A stretch of 64,000 bases of DNA. Origin: CAVYWD01 sp963772225 (GTDB taxonomy: Bacteria; Myxococcota; Myxococcia; Myxococcales; UBA5297). The position numbers were made by a program, and so were the translations under genes. Under the pieces are notes generated by a model. That model was not told the origin of the DNA, made no database searches, and worked only from the letters and a program-made list of their open reading frames with translations. Every line of letters starts with the position of its first letter. Positions within the stretch are counted from its first letter, which is position 1. Shown in pieces: positions 56,926-64,000 of this stretch. The stretch covers positions 930,001 to 994,000 of the forward strand of contig CAVYWD010000002.1 of NCBI GenBank assembly GCA_963772225.1. Reading direction: 5' to 3'.

Positions 56926-57237
56926 ATGGCGGCTTTCTCCGACGACGGCGAGCAGGGCGAAGCGCCCGTCGAGATCCCCGTCGACGGCGTGCTCGACCTG
57001 CACGCTTTCGCGCCGCGAGACATTCCGTCGGTGGTCGCCGAATACCTCGAAGCGTGCCGCGCTCGAGGAATCCTTTCAGTGCGGATCATCCACGGGAAGG
57101 GCATCGGACTGCAGCGAAACAGGGTGGCCGAGGTGCTCGCGGCGGCGAGCGGCGTGCGAAGCTTTCGCACCGCCGACGAAGCCGCGGGCGGCTGGGGCGC
57201 GACGCTGGTTGAATTGTCTTTGCCGGGCGAATCCTGA
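56926..57237 (+). CDS. Smr-domain protein
   Basis: 103 residues. Stand-alone Smr domain: PVDGVLDLHAFAPRDIPSVV (DLH motif), SVRIIHGKGIGLQRNRVAEVL (HGKG motif) and a final GWGATLVEL strand. Smr domains are nucleases or nucleic-acid-binding modules; single-domain forms are related to ribosome-rescue and DNA-repair endonucleases (SmrB, MutS2). The start is 27 bp after the preceding stop. Confidence 0.9.
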   Translation: MAAFSDDGEQGEAPVEIPVDGVLDLHAFAPRDIPSVVAEYLEACRARGILSVRIIHGKGIGLQRNRVAEVLAAASGVRSFRTADEAAGGWGATLVELSLPGES

Positions 57238-57407
57238 ATTGGGGCGCCTTTCCTGAAATCGCCGTTTCGACCGCCTTTCCGAAGCCGCGGCAGCTTATCG
57301 TCGTCCTCCGAGCCCGGCCCGCCGCCGGAGAACCCTGAAGGCCCTGGTCGCGCCCTCGCCCAGCGCACGGACGAGGCAAGGGGCCAGCCCAGGCCGCCGG
57401 AGGCACC

Positions 57408-58583
57408 ATGAAGGTCCTGGTCGCGCCCGATTCCTACAAGGGGAGCCTGACCGCCAACGCGGTCGCCGACGCCATCGAGCGCGGCGTTCGCGCCGTGTTC
57501 CCCGACGCCGAGATCGTGAAGGTCCCCGTCGCCGACGGCGGCGAGGGCACCGTCGACGCGCTGATCGCCGCGGCCGGCGGGCGCGCCGTCGAGGCACAGG
57601 TGTGCGGCCCGCTCGGCGCGCCCGTGCGAGCGAGGTGGGGGCTGTTGGGCGACGGGCGGACGGCGGTCATCGAGATGGCGGCCGCCTCGGGGCTTCCCCT
57701 GGTGGACGCGGATGGCCGCGACCCGCGAATCGCCACGACGCGCGGCACCGGCGAGCTTTTGCGCGCCGCGCTCGACGCGGGCGTCCAGAGGCTCATCGTC
57801 GGCCTCGGCGGCAGCGCGACCAACGACGGCGGCGCCGGCATGCTCCGGGCCCTGGGCGCGCGGCTCCTGGACGCCGGCGGGCGCGAGCTGCCGGACGGCG
57901 GCGCGGCGCTCGCGCACCTGGAGCGCATCGACCTCGGCGACCTCGACGCGCGCCTGGCCCAAACCGAGATCTGGGTGGCCTGCGACGTGGACAATCCGCT
58001 CACGGGGCCGCGCGGCGCCACGGCGGTCTACGGGCCGCAGAAGGGCGCGACGCCGGAAATGGTACGGGAGCTCGACGCCGCGCTCGCGCGCTACGCCCAG
58101 GTCGCCCGCATCGCTTCCGGGCGCGACGTCGCAGGGCTCCCCGGCGCCGGCGCCGCGGGTGGCCTCGGCGCGGCCTTTCTCTACTTCACGCCAGCGCGGC
58201 TCCGCCCGGGCGTCGAGCTCGTCCTCGAGGCGGCGGCGTTCGACGCGCGCGCCCGCGACGCCGACCTGGTGATCACCGGCGAAGGGCGAACGGACCACCA
58301 GACCGCCATGGGCAAGGCACCGGTCGGGGTCGCGGCGGCGGCGAAGCGGCGGGGCATTCCGGTGATCTGCCTCTCGGGCGGGCTGGGCGACAGCGCCGAC
58401 GAGGTGCTCGCCAAGGGAGTGGACGCCGTGGCGAGCGCGTCCCCGGCGCCCATGTCGCTGGACGAAGCGATGGCCCGCGGCGCCGCGCTCGTCGAGGCGG
58501 GTGCGGCCCGCGCCTGCCGGCTGGTGAAGCTGGGGGCGACCTTGGGCCGGCGCCGCAGCATCGCGCGCGATGCACTGCCCTGA
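57408..58583 (+). CDS. Glycerate kinase (GarK/GlxK family)
   Basis: 391 residues. Family motifs: MKVLVAPDSYKGSLTA, VPVADGGEGTVDAL, IEMAAASGLPLV, RGTGELLRAALDAG, LGGSATNDGGAGML, GRTDHQTAMGKAP and VICLSGGLGD. It phosphorylates D-glycerate to 2- or 3-phosphoglycerate with ATP (glyoxylate/glycerate assimilation). It is the last gene of the plus-strand run; a palindromic repeat separates it from the convergent aro operon. Confidence 0.94.
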   Translation: MKVLVAPDSYKGSLTANAVADAIERGVRAVFPDAEIVKVPVADGGEGTVDALIAAAGGRAVEAQVCGPLGAPVRARWGLLGDGRTAVIEMAAASGLPLVDADGRDPRIATTRGTGELLRAALDAGVQRLIVGLGGSATNDGGAGMLRALGARLLDAGGRELPDGGAALAHLERIDLGDLDARLAQTEIWVACDVDNPLTGPRGATAVYGPQKGATPEMVRELDAALARYAQVARIASGRDVAGLPGAGAAGGLGAAFLYFTPARLRPGVELVLEAAAFDARARDADLVITGEGRTDHQTAMGKAPVGVAAAAKRRGIPVICLSGGLGDSADEVLAKGVDAVASASPAPMSLDEAMARGAALVEAGAARACRLVKLGATLGRRRSIARDALP

Positions 58584-58591
58584 CCCGGCAT

Positions 58592-58644
58592 CCTCTCCCC
58601 ATTCGCCCCCTCCCCGCGAGCGGGGAGGGGGTTGGGGGGTGAGG
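58592..58644. repeat. GC-rich palindromic repeat, copy D
   Basis: 53 bp: CCTCTCCCCATTCGCCCCCT, core CCCCGCGAGCGGGG, then AGGGGGTTGGGGGGTGAGG. Nine bases after the glycerate kinase stop and four bases before the convergent aroE-aroK stop. Confidence 0.85.
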
Positions 58645-58647
58645 AAC

Positions 58648-59967
58648 CTAACGGCCGGCCGATTCCCAGTGAAACGCCAGCGCCCGCGCCAGCGCCTCGG
58701 GCGCGGCCCCTTCGGTGTCCACGACCAGATCAGCAGCGGCCGCGTACCTCGGCAAGCGGTCGCGGGCCAGCGCGCGGGCGCGCGCCGCGGCATTCCCCTT
58801 CAGGAGCGGCCGGCTCCCGGTCTCCGCCATGCGGCCCACCGCGACCTCCGGCCGGACCGCGAGCCAGACCACGAGCGCCGACGCCTTCAGCGCCTGCACA
58901 TTCGCCTCCGCCAGCACCGCGCCCCCGCCGCAGGAGATGACCTGCCGGCGGCCGGCGCAGACCTCGGCGATGGCTCGGCGCTCCAGCTTTCGAAAGTGCG
59001 GCTCGCCGCGCGCTTCGAAGATCTCCGCGATGGATCTCCCCGAGGTGGCGACGATCCGCTCGTCGGTGTCCACCTTGCGAAACCCGAGCTCTCGCGCGAG
59101 CTCGGAGCCGATGGTCGATTTCCCTGCGCCCATCGGACCGACCAGCGCGACGTTCCGCGGGCGCTTCGCCTTCGCCGGCGCGGCGTACAGCGCTTTCCTC
59201 ATGGCTGCCAAGGGCGCCTCGCGGCCGGTGAACTCCTGAAACGCCCTCGCCCCCTGGTGCAGCAGCCACTCGCGGCCGTCGATGAGCGCGCAGCCGCGCC
59301 GCTTCGCGTCCCGCACCAGCGCCGAAGGCCGGGCGTAATACGCGTCGAAGACCGTGGCCGCGGGGTTCAGGTGCTCCGGGTCCAGGACCCGCTCCGCCGT
59401 GGCGAGCGCGCCCACCACGACGGTCGCCTCGCGGGCGAGCTTCGGGAAGGAGCGACTCGAGAGGCCTGTCGCCTCGCAGCCGAAGCGCCGCGCCAGCGCC
59501 GCCGCCCGAGCCTTCGTCCGGTTGGCCACCACCACGTCGGCGCCACCCGACTTGAGCGCGAGCACCACCGAGGCCGCGGCGCCGCCCGCGCCCAGCACCA
59601 GCGCCCTGACGCCCTGGAGGCGAACGCCGCGCTCGCGCAGCGAGTCGAGGACGCCGGGGACGTCGGTGTTGAAGCCCCTCGCCCGGCCGCGCCTGAGAAC
59701 GACGGTGTTCACCGCCCGGGTCTCGCGCGCCGCCTCGCTCGCGAGCTCGACGAGAAAGGCCATGTCCTCCTTGAAGGGCGCCGTCACGTTGAGCCCGGCC
59801 ATGCCGATTCGGCGGGCGCCTTCGAGCGCCTGGGCCGCGGTCTCGGCGGCCAGGCGCACGTAGGCGCCGTCGATGCCCAAGGCCTCGAGCGCAGCGCTCT
59901 GCAGGACAGGGCTCTTGCTGTGGAGGACCGGGCGCCCCGTCACTGCGAGGAGCTGGAAAACGGTCAT
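58648..59967 (-). CDS. aroE: Bifunctional shikimate 5-dehydrogenase / shikimate kinase (AroE-AroK fusion)
   Basis: 439 residues. N-terminal AroE (~1-265): FQLLAVTGRPVLHSKSPVLQ, GLNVTAPFKED (catalytic Lys), NTVVLRRGRARGFNTD, VLGAGGAAASVVLALKSGG, VVANRTKAR, DAYYARPSALV. After a short basic linker (APAKAKRPRN), AroK (~275-439): Walker A VALVGPMGAGKSTIGSELA, VDTDERI, GEPHFRKLERRAI, VISCGGGAVL, RPLLKGN lid. Both active sites look complete. Reduction of 3-dehydroshikimate and phosphorylation of shikimate would be done by one polypeptide. The ATG overlaps the aroD stop (TGATG). As sequenced the frame also runs on from aroD without a stop; that join results from a one-base C insertion. Confidence 0.9.
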   Translation of the reverse strand: MTVFQLLAVTGRPVLHSKSPVLQSAALEALGIDGAYVRLAAETAAQALEGARRIGMAGLNVTAPFKEDMAFLVELASEAARETRAVNTVVLRRGRARGFNTDVPGVLDSLRERGVRLQGVRALVLGAGGAAASVVLALKSGGADVVVANRTKARAAALARRFGCEATGLSSRSFPKLAREATVVVGALATAERVLDPEHLNPAATVFDAYYARPSALVRDAKRRGCALIDGREWLLHQGARAFQEFTGREAPLAAMRKALYAAPAKAKRPRNVALVGPMGAGKSTIGSELARELGFRKVDTDERIVATSGRSIAEIFEARGEPHFRKLERRAIAEVCAGRRQVISCGGGAVLAEANVQALKASALVVWLAVRPEVAVGRMAETGSRPLLKGNAAARARALARDRLPRYAAAADLVVDTEGAAPEALARALAFHWESAGR

Positions 59968-60624
59968 CAGGCGGGCCCGCCCGTCGCGGCGCGGATGGCG
60001 CGCACCGCGCGCTCGAGCTGGCTCATGGGGATCTCGGCCGGGGGCGGTCTCGCTCCCCGCCGAGGCGGACGCGAAGGTGAAAGGCGAGCCGAGGAACGGC
60101 GCGAAGAGGCGGCAGGGCTTTCCACCCTCGCCCATGCCGATGACGACCAGCGGCCGGTCGGTGTCGAGCAACCCCAACAGGCGCGCGTTGTCGCGGGGCG
60201 TGCGAGCCCGGCAGGCGACCTTGGCGACGTCGGCGCCGCCCTTGAAGGCGCGGGCGATGATGCGCTCCAGCGCCCGCCGCTCGGGCGTCGCCTTCTCGTC
60301 GTGGAAGGACACGATGACCGCGCACTTGCGCCGGTGCGCCTCGCGGATGACGGCCTTGCCGATTCCGCCGAGCGACTCGATCTCCACGTCGACGAAGGCC
60401 GCCCCAGCGCGGATGGCCGCCACCAAGATGTCCTTGCGCGCCTCCTCGCTCCGGCGGCCCGGGCGGCACGTGGCGATGAGGTTCGCGCCGGTCGCGAAGA
60501 GGCTGGGCACGGCGGCCAGCGGGTCTTCCTGAAGCTTGTCGAGGCGCACCTCGGCGAAGCGGACGCGCCGGAGGCGCTTGAGGCAATTCTTGGCGGTGGG
60601 CTCACCGACGCTGAGGCAGATCAT
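59967..60624 (-). CDS. aroD: 3-dehydroquinate dehydratase, type I, with a probable +1 frameshift near the end
   Basis: 218 residues after repair. Type I motifs: EVRLDKLQEDPLAAV, LIATCRPGRR, VDVEIESL, IVSFHDEKATP (catalytic His), GGADVAKVA (Schiff-base Lys) and LGSPFTFASASAGSETAP. The frame then goes wrong at a run of five C (plus-strand G 60040-60044). With four, it reads PAEIPMSQLERAVRAIRAAT and ends at the TGA overlapping the aroE ATG. 658 nt is 219 codons plus one. It dehydrates 3-dehydroquinate. Seven bases separate it from the U32 gene upstream, with no clear ribosome-binding site, so it is probably translated by coupling. Confidence 0.85.
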
Positions 60625-60631
60625 GGGGGGG

Positions 60632-63193
60632 TCATGGGGCGCGGCTCGAGTCCAGGCCGCGATCGAAGTTGGCGACGCGCCCCCCTTTTACACCGAGCCC
60701 CGAGCGGAGCGCGCGCCAAATGTCGCGGACCTCCTCGGGCGCGTAGGGGCGGTGGATGAAATCGGCCCGGACTCGGCGAATGCCGGCGCGCTCGAGCTCG
60801 CCGAGGCGGCCCGCCAGGCAGAGCGGCTCGCGGTCGATCACGATGGCCCGGCAGTGGTCGTTGATGGCCAGGACCTCCTCCTGCCGGCTGGAGCGCATCT
60901 CCATGCTCTCGAAGCGGCAATTCGCGATTCCCGGGCAGCCTCCTTTGAGGTTCGCGTACGGGCACGACTCGGAGATGAAGAGCGGCGTGTCCTGATAAAC
61001 CACGGCGACGGCGCGCTCGCCCATCTCGCGGGCCACGAGCGCCATGTTCGCGAGCCCGTCCTCGACCGACAGGGTCACGCTTCTTGCGCCCATGGCCAAG
61101 AGCTCGCGCGCGGCCTGCCGGTTCACCGCGTACATGGACCAGTCCGCCGAAAGGTCGACGCCGCCGCGCCCGGGCTCGACGCCGAGGTAGGCCCAGTCCG
61201 CGAGATTCGCCGCCTGCCACCGCGCAAAGCCCGCCTCGCGCAGCCGGGCGATCTTGGCGTTCAGTCCCGGCTCCTCCCACGCCCGGGCGATCTGCGGGAG
61301 CGCGAGCCGGAGGCGCTCGCGGCCGAGCCGCTGAGCGAGCGGCGGCAGCGCCTCGAGCAGCGCCGCCGCGGGCTCCCGGCCTATCTGAACCACCACTTCT
61401 TCCGCGCCCGCGAAGTCCTCGTCCTGGAGGAGCGAGAGCGAGCGCACTTGGTCGACGAGAAGGGACCAACCGAGCCCCGAGCCGGCGGCCACCTCCCCAA
61501 CCCCCTCCCCGCTCGCGGGGAGGGGGCGAGGGGGGAGAGGCAGCTCGGCCGCGATGCGCCGCAGGCGCTCTTGGGAGCGCGCCTGGAGCTCCTCCTCCAC
61601 CTTCGCCGCCAGGCCGCGCCGGAGCTCGTTGACGCGCGACAAGGGCGCGAAGAGCCCCTGCGGGTCCTCGAGCTCGAAGGCCGCGAGCTGCAGCCTTGTG
61701 TCGCCGAGCTTCTCGAAGGCGGCGCGCAGCGAGGCCCGGGTCCGCGAAGGGTCCTTGGCCGGCTCGAAGGGCCCGGGGAGCGAGGCGCAGGCGCGGGCCT
61801 CGTCCCCGTCGCGCTCGGCCGCGGCCTCCACCGAGAGCTCCTCGCGCGTCAGCCGTGCCCGCACGCGGAGCGGCGCGCGCCGCCGGAAGCCGGCGAGGTT
61901 CGGCCTCGACAGGCGATAGCGCTCCTTCACCGCTTGCGAGGACGAGCAGGAGATGATGGCCCCCAGCGGAAGGGTCGGATAGTCGTCGGGCAGGCCGACC
62001 TCGACGACGCTCCCCGCGGGCGCACAGGCCACCGCGCGCGAGCGCCCCCGCGGCTCGACAGAGGCGATCCGGAGGTCGTCCACGGGGAAGCCGAACGGGC
62101 GGCCCTGGCCCGGGATCTCAATCTGCAGGCCGTCGTGGCGCTCGAGAGACCGAGCGGTCCGAAAGCGCACGAGCACTTCGCGGCCGGAGCGCACCACGGC
62201 CTCCACCTCGCCGGCGCGCGCGCCGCGGTGGCCGACGAAGTCGCGGTCGACCACGTCCTGGTCGTGCCGCGAGCCCAAGAAGAGCCCCGTCCACGGCCGG
62301 CTGAAGATGGTTTGCAGATCTTCCTCGCGCGCGGCGCGCTCCGCCTCGCTCAAGCTCCCCTCGAGGAGCGCCCGGTAGTAGGAGACCGCGGCCGCGACGT
62401 AGAGCGGGCTCTTCTTGCGCCCTTCGATCTTCAAGCTCGAGACCCCGGCCTCTCGCAGGGCGCCGAGGTAGTCCGGGGCCGCCAGGTCCTTCATGGAGAA
62501 GGCGAAGCCCGCCGGCGGGGCGGCCGCACCCGCGCCGCCTTGGCGCTCGGCGACGGCGCCCACCTGCCACTCGTCTCGACAAGGATAGGCGCACGCGCCT
62601 CGGTTGCCGCTGCGGCCCACGTGCTGCGACGAGAACAGGCAGAGCCCGCTGTAGGCGTAGCAGAGCGCGCCGTGGATGAAGGCCTCGACCTCGATACCCG
62701 GAACCGAGGCGCAGGCGGCGACCTCCTCCACGGTGAGCTCGCGGGCGAGCGTCGCCCGGGCGAACCCGAGGGAGCGCAGCGCCTCGACGCCCGCCCGGCT
62801 GTGCACCGCGAGCTGGGTGCTCGCGTGCAGCGCGAGCTTCGGGAAGTGGCGGCGGGCCAGGCGCGCGATACCCAGGTCCTGGACGATGACCGCGTCGACG
62901 CCGGCGTCGGAGAGCGCGCTTAAGGCCTGCACCGCCGCCTCCACCTCGGCGTCCAGGACCAGCGTGTTGAGGGCGGCGAACACCCTCCGGCGCGGGGCGA
63001 GCGAGTGGGCGTAGCCGGTGATCTCGTCGAGCTCCTCGATGCTAAAGTTGTCCGCCTCGGCGCGCGCCGAGAAGCGCTTCAGCCCGAGGTAGATGGCGTC
63101 CGCGCCGCTTTCGAGCGCCGCGAGGCCCGCGTCGGGACCTCCCGCAGGCGCGAGGAGCTCGACCGCGCGCGCCGCTGCCGATGGTTTCGTCAA
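60632..63193 (-). CDS. U32-family (RlhA/TrhP-like) RNA hydroxylation protein
   Basis: About 853 residues from the TTG at 63193 (GGAG about ten bases upstream); an ATG at 63280 is an alternative start. U32 core: ELLAPAGGPDAGLAALESGADAIYLG, HASTQLAVHS, EAFIHGALCYAYSGLC, GRSGNRGACAYPCR, SLKIEGRKKSPLYVA; the cysteines are those thought to hold an iron-sulfur cluster. The middle and C-terminal parts match the collagenase-like/DUF3656 region of large members (CPYANLKGGCPGI, DFIHRPY). E. coli RlhA makes 5-hydroxycytidine 2501 in 23S rRNA and TrhP a tRNA uridine mark, both needing prephenate. The next gene, aroD, starts seven bases later. An in-frame palindromic repeat adds PLPPRPLPASGEGVGE at 61492-61540. 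Confidence 0.88.
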   Translation of the reverse strand: MTKPSAAARAVELLAPAGGPDAGLAALESGADAIYLGLKRFSARAEADNFSIEELDEITGYAHSLAPRRRVFAALNTLVLDAEVEAAVQALSALSDAGVDAVIVQDLGIARLARRHFPKLALHASTQLAVHSRAGVEALRSLGFARATLARELTVEEVAACASVPGIEVEAFIHGALCYAYSGLCLFSSQHVGRSGNRGACAYPCRDEWQVGAVAERQGGAGAAAPPAGFAFSMKDLAAPDYLGALREAGVSSLKIEGRKKSPLYVAAAVSYYRALLEGSLSEAERAAREEDLQTIFSRPWTGLFLGSRHDQDVVDRDFVGHRGARAGEVEAVVRSGREVLVRFRTARSLERHDGLQIEIPGQGRPFGFPVDDLRIASVEPRGRSRAVACAPAGSVVEVGLPDDYPTLPLGAIISCSSSQAVKERYRLSRPNLAGFRRRAPLRVRARLTREELSVEAAAERDGDEARACASLPGPFEPAKDPSRTRASLRAAFEKLGDTRLQLAAFELEDPQGLFAPLSRVNELRRGLAAKVEEELQARSQERLRRIAAELPLPPRPLPASGEGVGEVAAGSGLGWSLLVDQVRSLSLLQDEDFAGAEEVVVQIGREPAAALLEALPPLAQRLGRERLRLALPQIARAWEEPGLNAKIARLREAGFARWQAANLADWAYLGVEPGRGGVDLSADWSMYAVNRQAARELLAMGARSVTLSVEDGLANMALVAREMGERAVAVVYQDTPLFISESCPYANLKGGCPGIANCRFESMEMRSSRQEEVLAINDHCRAIVIDREPLCLAGRLGELERAGIRRVRADFIHRPYAPEEVRDIWRALRSGLGVKGGRVANFDRGLDSSRAP
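61492..61540. repeat. GC-rich palindromic repeat, copy E, inside the U32 gene
   Basis: 49 bp: CCTCCCCAACCCCCTCCCCG, core CCCCGCTCGCGGGG, then AGGGGGCGAGGGGGGAGAGG. Same family as the four intergenic copies, but here within a coding sequence without breaking the frame; it is translated as PLPPRPLPASGEGVGE between the helical ends RRIAAEL and VAAGSGLG. Confidence 0.85.
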
Positions 63194-63500
63194 GGTGTCT
63201 TTGCTCCGCCCCGCCACGCGCGATCTCGCGACGAGGGGCACGGTAACGGGGCCGGCCGCCCACGGCAACCGATGCGACATCGGAGAAACGTTTCCGCGGC
63301 AGGCGAGAGTCACGGGCGGCGGGCAGAGCGGCGGCGCGGCCGGACGAGTGAGAATGAGCCGGCGTGGCATTCGCTTCGCGACGTCCGCGCGCCCGACCGC
63401 GCGGCGGCGGCTTCAGGCGCCGCGCTTCGGTTGCCGCCCGCGGCTGCGCTCTCTATGCTCCGCAGCGCTCGTCGAGCACGAAAATGGAGGTCTTCGCTCC

Positions 63501-64000
63501 GTGAGTCGAAAATCGAAAGCGCGCTGCATCGGAATCCTCACGGCCGGCGGGGACTGCCCGGGCCTCAACGCCGCCATCCGCGGCGTGGCCAAGGCCGCCA
63601 TCAGCCAGTACGGCATGAAGGTCATCGGCGTGCTCGACGGCTTCCGCGGCCTGGTCGAGAACCGGTCCATTCCCCTCGACACCCAGGCCGTCAGCGGCGT
63701 GCTCACCCACGGCGGCACCATCCTGGGAACCAGCCGCGACAAACCCCACAAGATGCAGATGGGCGACCAGGTGATGGATATGTCCGCCACCGCGGTCGAC
63801 AACGCCCGCCGCATGGGCATCGACTGCCTCGTCTGCCTCGGGGGCGGCGGGACGCAGAAGAACGCGCTCGCCCTTCACCGCGCCGGGCTCGAGGTCATCA
63901 CGCTGCCCAAGACCATCGACAACGACGTGGCCCAGACCGACGTCTCGTTCGGCTTCGATACCGCTCTCTCCATCGCCACCGAGGCGATCGACCGGCTGCA
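63501..64000 (+). CDS. 6-phosphofructokinase family protein (3' end outside window)
   Basis: The first 166 residues are visible; the gene runs off the window. GTG start with TGGAGG upstream. Motifs: CIGILTAGGDCPGLNAAIRG, HGGTILGTSR, LVCLGGGGTQKNA, LPKTIDNDV and FGFDTALS. The family phosphorylates fructose-6-phosphate with ATP or pyrophosphate. The donor-determining positions are mixed: glycine at the GGDG site (the Asp itself is Gly: GGGGT) and lysine in PKTIDND. Pure PPi enzymes have GGDD with PKTIDND and ATP enzymes GGDG with PGTIDND, so the donor is not certain. Confidence 0.9.
   Translation, partial: MSRKSKARCIGILTAGGDCPGLNAAIRGVAKAAISQYGMKVIGVLDGFRGLVENRSIPLDTQAVSGVLTHGGTILGTSRDKPHKMQMGDQVMDMSATAVDNARRMGIDCLVCLGGGGTQKNALALHRAGLEVITLPKTIDNDVAQTDVSFGFDTALSIATEAIDRL

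Larger units (their letters stand above)
58648..60624 (-). other. Continuous aroD-aroE-aroK reading frame as sequenced
   Basis: Read literally, this is one 658-residue open frame starting MICLSVGEPTAK and covering all three shikimate-pathway domains. The link between AroD and AroE is an arginine/proline-rich nonsense stretch (GRDPHEPARARGARHP), while the alternative frame gives a normal AroD C-terminus. A single trifunctional enzyme is therefore not the preferred reading. Confidence 0.6.

Noticed and set aside
58648..60624. A genuine AroD-AroE-AroK trifunctional enzyme
   Set aside because: The AroD-AroE junction is nonsense in this frame, and removing one C restores a normal AroD end with a TGATG overlap.

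Overview
The window is very G+C-rich chromosomal DNA with tightly packed genes. The mix of genes suggests a deltaproteobacterial-type bacterium, most likely a member of the Myxococcota, possibly uncultured. The indicators are AgmX/PglI-type C-terminal domains, small cysteine-rich lipoproteins, NtrB/NtrC-type two-component genes, poly-HAMP chemotaxis receptors and a TfuA/YcaO pair. This is an inference from gene content; no rRNA or tRNA gene is present to test it.

Layout. 1-3.0 kb: a secreted MCP-type sensor domain followed by a 5'-truncated, frameshifted chemoreceptor. 3.1-8.0 kb: a B12-type radical SAM enzyme, a histidine kinase/OmpR regulator pair, two small secreted proteins and a cyclic-nucleotide-binding protein. 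8.0-12.6 kb: a translationally coupled ycaO-tfuA-pseudouridine synthase operon, divergent from an NPPW-type methyltransferase. 13.1-16.1 kb: a carbonic-anhydrase-like/KSEA-repeat/AgmX fusion protein and an inositol-monophosphatase-family phosphatase. 16.2-22.8 kb: rlmN, a CBS/CorC membrane protein, ndk, sucD, sucC and mdh. 23-31 kb: class III CoA-transferase, SCP2 protein, kinases, tatA, an NtrB/NtrC pair and a holin-X-like protein with a duplicated tail. 31.4-40 kb: acyl-CoA ligase, TatD, PadR/methyltransferase, a four-helix-bundle (S23/IVP) cassette, a HEAT-repeat protein and metG. 40-44 kb: an accessory stretch with a cysteine-rich lipoprotein, glycosyltransferase remnants and a GH27 glycosidase. 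44.3-54.2 kb: two TonB receptors, a cupredoxin, a YVTN propeller and a 1081-residue propeller/Ig-repeat protein. 54.5-64 kb: TrmJ-like methyltransferase, ATP-grasp enzyme, PEBP-like and Smr proteins, glycerate kinase, the U32-aroD-aroE/aroK operon and a phosphofructokinase cut by the window edge.

Three themes stand out. First, several genes point at ribosome or RNA modification: YcaO/TfuA coupled to a 23S-type pseudouridine synthase, an NPPW methyltransferase, RlmN, a TrmJ-like enzyme, and a U32 (RlhA-like) enzyme in one operon with shikimate-pathway genes. The U32 link is attractive because RlhA/TrhP-type hydroxylation is known to need prephenate. Second, there are repeat systems: a four-helix-bundle gene inside a long inverted repeat with a solo copy elsewhere, and a GC-rich palindromic repeat family found at convergent gene ends and once in frame inside the U32 gene. 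Third, eight single-base indels are diagnosable in otherwise intact genes. Four or five of them turn GATC into GATTC/GAATC, which looks systematic and may be a modification-linked base-calling artefact.

No CRISPR array, tRNA, rRNA, transposase or phage module was recognised.
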